Source: a virus. From it: DNA of 20,653 nt. The notes under the pieces were generated by a model. The model did no database searches and was not told the origin of the DNA. It worked only from the letters and a program-made list of their open reading frames with translations. Shown here piece after piece: positions 13,734 to 19,586 of the stretch; the stretch's first letter is position 1; each line of letters opens with the position of its first letter. Where the stretch lies: IMG/VR virus record IMGVR_UViG_3300011116_000034, positions 1 to 20,653 of that record; one strand, 5' to 3'. A program made the translations under genes and the position numbers.

Positions 13734-13760
13734 TAAGGAGTATTGTACACTATGTTCGAT

Positions 13761-15218
13761 TTATCCGACTACGATGTCGTACTCCGCTTCTCCGCGAGTC
13801 GCGAAGTGGCAGACCATAGCCATAGCAACGGCCGCGCAGATTGTTGCGTTCGAGACTTTACGTCCCAGATACCAGCCCCCATCCTTGAATGGAAGTTTTA
13901 CAGCTGAGAGGACTTGTCTGTTGAACTCGTCTTGGTCTGGATGAAATAGTCGCTGGGAAGTGATCGCGGAAAGCATTTCGTCGCAAGCCTGACCATAAAC
14001 GCTGCCATCGATAGGCGTAGTTGAAATACCTGCTGGCGATAGTAAAGCGGCAATAGCCCCAGATGTTTGGCGACTATAAGCAACGGTTTCTGTCTGGTAT
14101 TTGCGTACCCAGTCCGCGACGTCGTTTGCAATTTGCTTAGCATCGAGGTTGATTGGGTTCGTCCATGTTTGGAGTAGAACGACATTGATATTATCTCCTT
14201 TTTGTTGGGCTGCTACGAGTGAGCCTTCTTGCCTGTTAGGACTGAGATCGATCGCCATCCAAGTAAGAGCTTCTCGATCCAGTTTAAGATCCTTCTTTGC
14301 ACCTGCATTCCAGTTACTTGGATTGATCGCTGGATTAACTACTGATACCCATTGGCATAGAAGTTCTGTTCTGACGATAGACTCTTCATCGGACATGGCC
14401 GCCTCGAGGTTATCGAGACTGATTGTGTAACCAGCGGACGGATTGGCCTGCATCCAAGCGTTCTTATCTCGGATGTCGCAACCGGGTTCTGCCGACCACT
14501 CGAACCAACCGATGCGATCATCTGCACCAGCGGCCGCAGCTAGTCCACGTTCCCGAAGTCGATTAAGAACGATCGAGTGTTGATCTCCTGCGTTCGAGAA
14601 GATTAATGTCTGAGGATTGGGGGTTGCCATCTGTGTATATCGAAGCGATGACCAGACTTCATCGTCATGGAACTCTCGAACCTCATCCATGTAGATCGTA
14701 TCGGGCGCGGCAATACCACGAGATGCAGAGTTATTGGCTCGCACTAAGTAACGTCCCCCGGACTTTAACTTAATCTCCTGAGATCCCTTGGACTCGTACT
14801 TCTTAGCGAAGTCATCGACCAATTTGGCGTGGCTCTGGATTGTGTCATCGATCTTCCAAAAGATTTCACTCGATGTAGTCAGTTTATGAGCTGTGTGGAC
14901 TTGTAATTTCTGCCCTAAAGCGAACATTCTCCATAAAATCATGAGCTGCATAAAGGTAGATTTGCCATTTTGCCGGCTGATAATCACGCCCACTTCCTTG
15001 AAATACCACTTGTCATCCTCGGTGACTTTGCAGATTTCATGGGCCAGAAACATCTGCCACGGGAGCAAAGTAAAGCCGATTGACTCGCACCATTCGATGA
15101 AATCGATGCCATAAGAAGGCAAATCTGGGGATTTAGTCCATATACGAGGCTCAGTCACACCTCGGTAAGCCGTTTGAGGCCCTTCTGAGCCTGTTTCAGC
15201 CTGATTAGGTATATTCAC
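13761..15218 (-). CDS. terL: Terminase large subunit
   Basis: A 485-residue packaging motor starting at GTG, overlapping the HNH stop in GTGA. The ATPase domain has Walker A S-R-Q-N-G-K-S at 81-87 and Walker B D-T-I-Y-M-D-E at 173-179; S-N-A-G-D-Q-H at 208-214 fits the coupling motif. The nuclease domain begins with M-A-I-D-L-S-P at 321-327 (D324 as first metal ligand). No small terminase gene is seen between it and the HNH gene or elsewhere in the window; either it is too diverged to recognise or one of the small zinc/HNH proteins helps recognise the packaging site. Local G+C is about half (31 of 60 at 14221-14280), clearly above the genes just upstream in unit B. Confidence 0.93.
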   Translation of the reverse strand: MNIPNQAETGSEGPQTAYRGVTEPRIWTKSPDLPSYGIDFIEWCESIGFTLLPWQMFLAHEICKVTEDDKWYFKEVGVIISRQNGKSTFMQLMILWRMFALGQKLQVHTAHKLTTSSEIFWKIDDTIQSHAKLVDDFAKKYESKGSQEIKLKSGGRYLVRANNSASRGIAAPDTIYMDEVREFHDDEVWSSLRYTQMATPNPQTLIFSNAGDQHSIVLNRLRERGLAAAAGADDRIGWFEWSAEPGCDIRDKNAWMQANPSAGYTISLDNLEAAMSDEESIVRTELLCQWVSVVNPAINPSNWNAGAKKDLKLDREALTWMAIDLSPNRQEGSLVAAQQKGDNINVVLLQTWTNPINLDAKQIANDVADWVRKYQTETVAYSRQTSGAIAALLSPAGISTTPIDGSVYGQACDEMLSAITSQRLFHPDQDEFNRQVLSAVKLPFKDGGWYLGRKVSNATICAAVAMAMVCHFATRGEAEYDIVVG

Positions 15219-15517
15219 TCGGAATCGTCCTGATAGTGGCTTATTGAGGCGTTTTTCGGGTAAAAAGAACCAAGGAGGGTCGTGGGTGGCTTAGGACTAT
15301 CAAAAAGCCTACCCCCTTTAGAATAATTACATCTTCTGCATAATACTTGCAGATTAGAATCCTGATCACTACCACCAAGCTTGCGAGGTATGATGTGGTC
15401 CACAGTATCACCTTCAAGTCCACACCTTTGGCATGTCCTTTGATCGCGCCTTAATATGCGCTCTCTTATCTTACGCCACTTAGAGCTTGATCCATTAGAT
15501 AATGCAGACTTCTTCAA
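15215..15517 (-). CDS. HNH endonuclease, unit B
   Basis: A complete 100-residue HNH protein: basic start (K-W-R-K-I-R-E-R-I-L-R-R-D), C29-x2-C32, D-H-I-I-P at 40-44, N55-L-Q-V-L-C, and C60-x2-C63 followed by K-G-G-R. It is a zinc-braced nuclease likely acting with the adjacent large terminase at the packaging cut, as shown for HK97 gp74-type proteins. It starts in an ATGA overlap with the transglycosylase-like gene and ends in a GTGA overlap with terL. It is the last gene of the unit B composition type; G+C rises on entering terL. The homologous start at 235 is 15,282 bases away. Confidence 0.92.
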   Translation of the reverse strand: MKKSALSNGSSSKWRKIRERILRRDQRTCQRCGLEGDTVDHIIPRKLGGSDQDSNLQVLCRRCNYSKGGRLFDSPKPPTTLLGSFYPKNASISHYQDDSE

Positions 15518-15918
15518 TGCCAGCCCTTATCCTTGAAGTGTTGCCATGCTATACACGGCTCACCATATCTATGACCTATATAGTCTAAGCCCCATTGTAC
15601 TTGCTCATAGCCATTAAGTGTGGATAAGTAGATCGATCTACCTTGTGGTATTCCATAGTGGCTACCATTCTTAGCATCTGGGTTCCATGCTGACTCTTTA
15701 CCATATAGAGCTGTTAAGCATTTATATTCTTTATAGTTATAATCTAGTGAGATAAGTGCATACTCTTTATAGCTTATGTATTGCACTGGTTTAGATCCAC
15801 CTGCATCAGGCATTATGCATAGAGCTATCCCAATAGCTACTAGCACCCCGCGACCTACCCGCCTCAGCGGGTCGCGGTGAGCCTTTGAGAGGCTCTGCTC
15901 CGATAGCGTACCGATCAT
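15514..15918 (-). CDS. Small exported lysozyme/transglycosylase-like protein, unit B
   Basis: A 134-residue protein. The start is placed at 15918 because GAGGTG lies six bases upstream; a longer frame from 16044 would run through the FmdB gene. Basic residues (H-R-D-P-L-R-R-V-G-R-G) precede a hydrophobic segment at about 25-36. The domain then has Y-G-K-E-S-A-W-N-P with E75 as the likely catalytic acid, N-G-S-H-Y-G-I-P-Q-G, and an A-W-Q-H-F-K-D-K-G-W-H end, all shared with the unit A homologue at 232-666. The middle of the gene is very AT-rich (14 G+C in 60 at 15721-15780), in contrast to its GC-rich hairpin region at the 5' end. Confidence 0.7.
   Translation of the reverse strand: MIGTLSEQSLSKAHRDPLRRVGRGVLVAIGIALCIMPDAGGSKPVQYISYKEYALISLDYNYKEYKCLTALYGKESAWNPDAKNGSHYGIPQGRSIYLSTLNGYEQVQWGLDYIGHRYGEPCIAWQHFKDKGWH
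15849..15895 (-). repeat. Two adjacent GC-rich hairpins, unit B
   Basis: CGCGA (15849-15853) pairs with TCGCG (15872-15876) and encloses CCCGC (15858-15862) paired with GCGGG (15867-15871), with a 4-base loop and a 4-base bulge. Next to it GAGCC (15879-15883) pairs with GGCTC (15891-15895). The region lies inside the 5' end of the transglycosylase-like gene, matching the hairpins of unit A in position but not in sequence. It forms a sharp GC islet in AT-rich surroundings. Confidence 0.6.
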
Positions 15919-15966
15919 GTCAAGCACCTCGCTTAATCTTGGGCGTGTCGTAACGATTATGTACCC

Positions 15967-15988
15967 TGTGGATAACTTCTGTGGATAA
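15967..15988. other. Tandem DnaA boxes, candidate replication origin, unit B
   Basis: TGTGGATAA occurs at 15967-15975 and again at 15980-15988, 13 bases apart. Each is the exact reverse complement of the DnaA box TTATCCACA. They lie in the 70-base gap between the FmdB-type gene and the transglycosylase-like gene, next to AT-rich sequence. Unit A has no such boxes in its corresponding 27-base gap. They may recruit host DnaA to start phage replication or regulate transcription. Confidence 0.6.
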
Positions 15989-16162
15989 CTATTTATCTGT
16001 TGAGTAGAAGCCTTTGCCCTTGAAGTGTGCTGGCGCAGCTGCAATTACTTTGACCATTGGCTCATTACAGTATGTGCATGGGATTATTGGTCGATCGTGC
16101 CATCCATGATAGATCTCTTGACTGAGATTGCATCGTGTGCATTTGTAATCGTAGGTTGGCAT
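15989..16162 (-). CDS. FmdB-type zinc ribbon protein, unit B
   Basis: A 57-residue protein starting M-P-T-Y-D-Y-K-C-x-x-C and carrying a second pair C-T-Y-C near 33-36, then F-K-G-K-G-F-Y-S-T-D-K. The start at 16162 is chosen over in-frame ATGs at 16171 and 16204 because AGGAG lies nine bases before it, the 16171 ATG abuts that site, and family members start MPTY. The nuclease gene ends about 79 bases inside it, a long overlap. Its stop codon lies one base from the second DnaA box. The unit A homologue is at 694-882. Confidence 0.8.
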   Translation of the reverse strand: MPTYDYKCTRCNLSQEIYHGWHDRPIIPCTYCNEPMVKVIAAAPAHFKGKGFYSTDK

Positions 16163-16563
16163 GTTAAACATCTCCTGATCATATATGACCCACATCCAGA
16201 GCACCGGTCTATGTCTGCCTCTGTGGGTTCGCTAGTAATGTGACAATACTTTAATTGAAGTAATGGTAAGAGATCACCTAATCTAATGATGCAGGCATAG
16301 TCCTCTGCATTCTCTCCTTGATTATTTAGGCGCAAGACTGCGAAGCCCAATTCCCCCGAAAGAGCTGTACGCGCCTTGTATTGTTTTATTACTTCCAATG
16401 GGTTAAAGCCTTTTCTGGCCTTGACCTCACAGTCGAAGGGAACATTGACAATATCCTTACCATTACCTCTTCCGACCGTTGCGCCACTCCACACAGTCGA
16501 TAGGTACTGTGCGACTACTCGCTCCGTTCGGAAACCTCTTGTGCGCCTAAAGTTGTTAGCCAT
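16084..16563 (-). CDS. PD-(D/E)XK nuclease with zinc ribbon, unit B
   Basis: A 159-residue homologue of the unit A nuclease. G-R-G-N-G-K-D-I gives D37, and D-C-E-V-K-A-R gives E46 and K48. The C-terminal ribbon has C121-x2-C124 and C132-x2-C135. After the ribbon it has a tail of about 24 residues absent from unit A; that tail is encoded in the overlap with the FmdB gene in another frame, so it probably arose by loss of the original stop. Likely role as for unit A: cutting branched or recombining DNA. Confidence 0.7.
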   Translation of the reverse strand: MANNFRRTRGFRTERVVAQYLSTVWSGATVGRGNGKDIVNVPFDCEVKARKGFNPLEVIKQYKARTALSGELGFAVLRLNNQGENAEDYACIIRLGDLLPLLQLKYCHITSEPTEADIDRCSGCGSYMIRRCLTCQPTITNAHDAISVKRSIMDGTIDQ

Positions 16564-16756
16564 TTACAGCTTTACACTTACGGCATTGCCAAGCTCCTAC
16601 AACTGGCTGATCGTTATGAAACTTAATTTCTGCCACAATGTCATGTGCCTCGGTTGGCTCATTACACAGCTGACAATTGATCGTGTCAAATAGTGGTACA
16701 TCCTCGATGTTTGTCCACACTCCAGTTGTTTCATCAAAGTATTCTACAAAGCCCAT
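16556..16756 (-). CDS. Small zinc ribbon protein, unit B
   Basis: A 66-residue protein beginning M-G-F-V-E-Y-F-D-E and containing C-Q-L-C (about 28-31) and C-R-K-C (about 58-61), ending K-A-V-N-G. AAGGA precedes the ATG, one base after the stop of the annealing-protein gene. The cysteine spacing, the W near the start and the AVNG end match the unit A protein at 1290-1520. The nuclease start codon is embedded in its last codons, as in unit A. Function unknown; a small nucleic-acid-binding protein is likely. Confidence 0.65.
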   Translation of the reverse strand: MGFVEYFDETTGVWTNIEDVPLFDTINCQLCNEPTEAHDIVAEIKFHNDQPVVGAWQCRKCKAVNG

Positions 16757-16757
16757 G

Positions 16758-17417
16758 TTAGATCCTTACCTCTTGTGGTCTCCATTTAGCATCGCTTCCC
16801 ATGCGATACCAAATTGTGTTGCACTTGATTTCACCTGTTCGTGTGGCATAGGCGCAGAAGTAACCGCCCCAAGCCTTAGAATTCTTCACACCTTCGCGCC
16901 ATGTCATGTGACCATGCTGGCATGATGGCGGCTCTAAAGCTTCCTGTGTACCCATAACAGCCTCAATAGTTTCCATAGCCTTTTCTAGTGTGACAGGCGC
17001 ATCCACTACCTTGTTGTACTGACCCACAGGCGTAGTCCAGTAATCCTGATTATCTGGTACAACATCTTGTACCGCTGGTTTAACTGGCTTAGAAGCAACA
17101 ACCTTAATCATTTCCTCTCGGCTTGGTCTCTTTCCTTTAGCAGCATAACCTGCATTTGCAAGTGCCCTACCGATTGCCGAAGTTTCACAATTCTCCAATG
17201 CAGAAGTCTGATTAACGCCGCGATCAGTAACCTTTTCCTCAGCGAGTCCTGTTGAAAACGCGGTGCTGCATTGAGCAGTTTTAAATAAATACGCTTTGAC
17301 AATGTATCGATCCTTTTCGCACACTTCCAACTCAGTACAGATGCGGAAATCTGGATAGTCCTTAATAAACTTTTCAAGTCTCACCTCGACTGTTTCGTAA
17401 TCGGCTAAATTAAACAT
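16758..17417 (-). CDS. Putative ERF/Rad52-like single-strand annealing protein, unit B
   Basis: A protein of about 219 residues, homologous to the unit A protein along its length. It keeps A-D-Y-E-T-V-E-x-R-L, G-L-A-E-E, and the block T-S-A-L-E-N-C-E-T-S-A-I-G-R-A-L-A-N-A-G-Y, followed by K-G-K-R-x-S-R-E-E-M. The C-terminus has C-Q-H-G-H-M-T-W and two later cysteines that could bind zinc. The M-F-N-L start at 17417 is chosen because AGGAG is ten bases upstream, while the ATG at 17426 is one base from it. The linker between core and tail differs most, with no repeated K-A-K-I-D-E-V block. Confidence 0.55.
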   Translation of the reverse strand: MFNLADYETVEVRLEKFIKDYPDFRICTELEVCEKDRYIVKAYLFKTAQCSTAFSTGLAEEKVTDRGVNQTSALENCETSAIGRALANAGYAAKGKRPSREEMIKVVASKPVKPAVQDVVPDNQDYWTTPVGQYNKVVDAPVTLEKAMETIEAVMGTQEALEPPSCQHGHMTWREGVKNSKAWGGYFCAYATRTGEIKCNTIWYRMGSDAKWRPQEVRI

Positions 17418-17688
17418 AAAGCTCATTCTCCTCTGTTGCCAGTTGTCCGGCTAGTGCTCCGTATGAGCAGAGATCAACCCAGTTGTCGATGTGCTGGGCT
17501 GATTGATTAGTCCTTGCAAGTTTAACAAGCACCATGATCCCTGCCACCTGGTAATCATGTATTGGTGTCTGTAAGTATGCTGAGAGGAGCATTGCTGTGT
17601 GTTGCAGGTTATCCGCAGGATGACCATATGAAAGCCCACGATCGCGGATTGTGTCTGTGGCGGATAAAAGGATTTCATTAGCTCTCAT
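17410..17688 (-). CDS. DUF6378-like phage protein, unit B
   Basis: A 92-residue protein starting M-R-A-N-E-I-L-L-S-A-T-D. The ATG at 17688 is chosen because it forms an ATGA overlap with the small membrane gene, as in unit A. It keeps D-R-G-x-x-Y-G-H-P, M-V-L-V-K-L-A-R and H-I-D-N-W-V-D-L-C-S-Y-G-A-L-A. Length and coupling are identical to the unit A copy at 2208-2486. No enzymatic role is established for this family. Confidence 0.65.
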   Translation of the reverse strand: MRANEILLSATDTIRDRGLSYGHPADNLQHTAMLLSAYLQTPIHDYQVAGIMVLVKLARTNQSAQHIDNWVDLCSYGALAGQLATEENELYV

Positions 17689-17846
17689 TCTTTCCAAAAC
17701 TCCTGACGGTTTATTGCTCTGCCTCTATGGTATCCATCTCTAACGCCCTTTTGATAGGCATGCTTCTGGACATCGATCAATGTGATGATAAAACCAATAA
17801 ATACGCCAAACAGGCATATGATCAGCAGCTTATCGGTGTTGCTCAT
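17685..17846 (-). CDS. Small one-span membrane protein, unit B
   Basis: A 53-residue protein with M-S-N-T-D-K, a hydrophobic span at about residues 7-24 (L-L-I-I-C-L-F-G-V-F-I-G-F-I-I-T-L-I), then a basic tail with Y-Q-K-G-V-R-D-G-Y-H-R-G-R. Start and stop are both in ATGA overlaps, with the Prim-Pol gene before and the DUF6378-like gene after. Although almost no residues of the span match the unit A protein at 2483-2638, both tails share a Y-x-K-G-x-K/R pattern, so they are probably true homologues. Function unknown. Confidence 0.65.
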   Translation of the reverse strand: MSNTDKLLIICLFGVFIGFIITLIDVQKHAYQKGVRDGYHRGRAINRQEFWKE

Positions 17847-18328
17847 TTTTGCACCATTTCCAAGATTGCCTCTGGTAGTGCAATTGGCTCAATATCCAAT
17901 ACTACTTGATAAATTGCTCCGTTTGGATGGATTGATGGTGCAGCTGCGACGTAACCTTTGTACTTAACATCGATGCCATCACCAATTGATCCTTTCAGCG
18001 ATAAACCTTGATCGATCTTGTAGTAATAGTGAAAACCGTCTCCGGTTTTTACCGTATAAGTTTCGCCCATTTCATCAAAGTATTTCCCACCATTTCGGAA
18101 ATCCACATCCAGGACGACTAAACCAGATGTCACACATGCAATTCCAATGTTTGCCTTTGGATCGACATCAAACCAAAAATCAATCAACTTTGTATCTGTA
18201 GTTGCTCCAAGATAAGCACCCTTGACTAGGTCAAAGTGTGGGTCTTTCATCTTTGGCTTTAGTGGCAATACAGCCCAGCCTTTTGCAGCATAATCTAAAG
18301 CTGCCTGTCGTGAATCGATAGTAATCAT
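17843..18328 (-). CDS. Stand-alone Prim-Pol (bifunctional primase-polymerase N-terminal) domain protein
   Basis: A 161-residue protein with the Prim-Pol signature: G-W-A-V-L-P-L-K-P-K-x-K-D-P (17-30), A-N-I-G-I (59-63), V-V-L-D-V-D-F with D74 and D76 as metal-binding aspartates, T-G-D-G-F-H-Y-Y-Y (95-103), and A-P-S-I-H-P-N-G-A-I-Y (130-140). It would make RNA/DNA primers or extend short DNA. Larger phage homologues carry a C-terminal helicase; here only the Prim-Pol domain is present. The start at 18328 follows GGGAG; an in-frame ATG at 18376 lacks that site and would run through a hairpin. Unit A has no counterpart between phosphoesterase and membrane gene. Confidence 0.85.
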   Translation of the reverse strand: MITIDSRQAALDYAAKGWAVLPLKPKMKDPHFDLVKGAYLGATTDTKLIDFWFDVDPKANIGIACVTSGLVVLDVDFRNGGKYFDEMGETYTVKTGDGFHYYYKIDQGLSLKGSIGDGIDVKYKGYVAAAPSIHPNGAIYQVVLDIEPIALPEAILEMVQK

Positions 18329-18370
18329 GTTGCTCCCTTTCCAGCCATATCTTGGCTGTTGGGATGAGTG

Positions 18371-18384
18371 TGACATAAATGTCA
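18371..18384. promoter_or_regulatory. Dyad TGACAT-aa-ATGTCA upstream of Prim-Pol
   Basis: A 14-base dyad with six-base arms and a two-base centre lies in the 95-base gap between phosphoesterase and Prim-Pol. Closer to the gene, CAGCC and GGCTG can form a hairpin just before the GGGAG ribosome site. The dyad could be an operator; no clear -35/-10 pair is seen beside it. Confidence 0.4.
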
Positions 18385-18403
18385 GACGGATTTGGTAGAT
18401 TTA

Positions 18404-18422
18404 GGTAACGACTTGATAACGA
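18404..18422. promoter_or_regulatory. GGTAACGA + TTGATAACGA motif pair, unit B
   Basis: GGTAACGA is followed by TTGATAACGA directly after the phosphoesterase stop. Unit A carries the same words in swapped order at 2711-2729. Together with the dyad 20 bases away this makes the gap a candidate control region. Confidence 0.3.
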
Positions 18423-18423
18423 T

Positions 18424-19167
18424 TTAGACGTACAGTCTGCCGTAAAGGGTGAACGATCCATCCTTGTTGATGGGAACGAGCATCGGTGAGACATGATTTC
18501 CATGAGTCTCAATGACTGCCACAGACATCTGCCAATTAGCGGCTCCAGCCTTCAAATAAGAGGCTTTCTTCTTATCCATGACATTTCCTGCTTCTACGCC
18601 CCATAAAGTCCTGTATGAGGCTCCTAGACCCTCTGTATAGGCTGATATGCCTGCCCTGTGAGTGTGTCCACAGACTACAGATTTTCCAAATTTCTTAGCC
18701 AAGCCAAGAGCTGTAAGTCCGGCATTCTGGTTCATTGATCCTTCATCGCCATGAACTAAGACCCATCCTCTGTGGAACTCAAATGGCTTCTTATGAAAGC
18801 GTATCCCCAACTCGTTGAAGCCCATAAAACGGGAGTATTCGAGTTCTGGGAGTCCGATGAGACTAGGAGCTCCCCTAACGAGAGTGTGGTATAGACGATC
18901 GGTGTGGTTGGATCGAGTGATGTCGGTGGTTCCCAAGTCCCAAAGGATGTTTTGAGCCAGACTTCGATCGGCATCTAATTGACCCTCATATTCTAGGTGT
19001 GTGCCTTTAGCCCACTTGGACTGGGACTGCATATCAAGCTCATCGCCTGTGTTGAGAACTAAGTCGAACTTCTCGCGCTTTACTAATTTGATCAGATTCT
19101 TTACGGCTTGCTCATGATGAAACGGGATTTGTAAATCCGAAATCACCAGGTATCTGCGTTTAGTCAT
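18424..19167 (-). CDS. Calcineurin-like metallophosphoesterase, unit B
   Basis: A 247-residue phosphoesterase: I-S-D-L-Q-I-P-F-H near the start, N-T-G-D-E-L-D-M-Q, R-S-N-H-T-D-R-L, V-H-G-D-E-G and C-G-H-T-H-R-A-G. The start at 19167 (M-T-K-R-R-Y) is chosen over the upstream in-frame ATGs at 19251 and 19176 because GAGG lies just before it, the unit A protein starts at the same place relative to the first motif, and the longer version would run far into the acidic protein gene. The R-S-N-H-T-D variant of the family GNHD motif is shared with unit A and seems characteristic of this group. The substrate is unknown. Confidence 0.9.
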   Translation of the reverse strand: MTKRRYLVISDLQIPFHHEQAVKNLIKLVKREKFDLVLNTGDELDMQSQSKWAKGTHLEYEGQLDADRSLAQNILWDLGTTDITRSNHTDRLYHTLVRGAPSLIGLPELEYSRFMGFNELGIRFHKKPFEFHRGWVLVHGDEGSMNQNAGLTALGLAKKFGKSVVCGHTHRAGISAYTEGLGASYRTLWGVEAGNVMDKKKASYLKAGAANWQMSVAVIETHGNHVSPMLVPINKDGSFTLYGRLYV

Positions 19168-19384
19168 CATCCTCATCTTCGTAATCACCGAACCGTTCTG
19201 GCTCGATTGGGTCAGGCAAAATCCAACCAGGATAAGCAGACGGTTCAACAATGATTGCTAGGGCAATTTCATCATCAAAGCCTGCGCGTTTAAGTGAAGT
19301 CCAAAACTCCTGCAAGCCAATGCAGTATGCATCGAGCTTTGAGTAACCTTGCTCTTCTAACGCCTTGGTCTGTCGTTTTGCCAT
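19160..19384 (-). CDS. Conserved acidic small protein, unit B
   Basis: A 74-residue protein with a basic start (A-K-R-Q-T-K), Y-S-K-L-D-A-Y-C-I-G-L-Q-E-F, S-L-K-R-A-G-F, A-Y-P-G-W-I-L-P and an acidic end (Y-E-D-E-D-D-D). It overlaps the phosphoesterase start by eight bases. The shared S-L-x-R-A-G-F and A-Y-P-x-W motifs and acidic end mark it as the homologue of the protein at 3522-3740. No known family is recognised. Confidence 0.7.
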   Translation of the reverse strand: MAKRQTKALEEQGYSKLDAYCIGLQEFWTSLKRAGFDDEIALAIIVEPSAYPGWILPDPIEPERFGDYEDEDDD

Positions 19385-19394
19385 GAGATACTTG

Positions 19395-19586
19395 TTACCT
19401 CTCTAACATTGAGATAATGGTATCGACACGCGCTTCTAATCGAGTGACTTGATCCCTCAAAGATGATCCGCTATTTGGCTTGAGTTCTGCGAGGTAGTGC
19501 TTTACTAACCATCGCACTGAGCCAATAAATGAACCAATAACGGTCGTAACAGCAACAGCAATTGCCGCTGTGTCCTGCACAGTCAT
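19395..19586 (-). CDS. One-span membrane protein with coiled tail (DUF2746-like), unit B
   Basis: A 63-residue protein with a hydrophobic segment at about 5-27, then V-K-H-Y-L-A-E-L-K-P-N-S-G-S-S-L-R-D-Q-V and R-L-E-A-R-V-D-T-I-I. It has exactly the same length as the unit A copy, and the cytoplasmic half is the best-conserved part, suggesting that this region makes the functional contact. It is coupled to the holin-like gene by TAATG. Confidence 0.75.
   Translation of the reverse strand: MTVQDTAAIAVAVTTVIGSFIGSVRWLVKHYLAELKPNSGSSLRDQVTRLEARVDTIISMLER

Noticed and set aside
15919-15966. Promoter before the transglycosylase-like gene (CATAAT as a -10 box)
   Set aside because: No matching -35 element at a suitable distance; the AT-rich word alone is not enough evidence.
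15919-16044. Longer N-terminus for the unit B transglycosylase-like protein
   Set aside because: It would cross the DnaA boxes and the FmdB gene, has no signal-peptide character, and a good GAGGTG site supports the shorter start.
19167-19251. N-terminal extension of the unit B phosphoesterase
   Set aside because: The extra 28 residues have no counterpart in unit A, run out of frame through the acidic protein gene, and the GAGG site fits the start at 19167.
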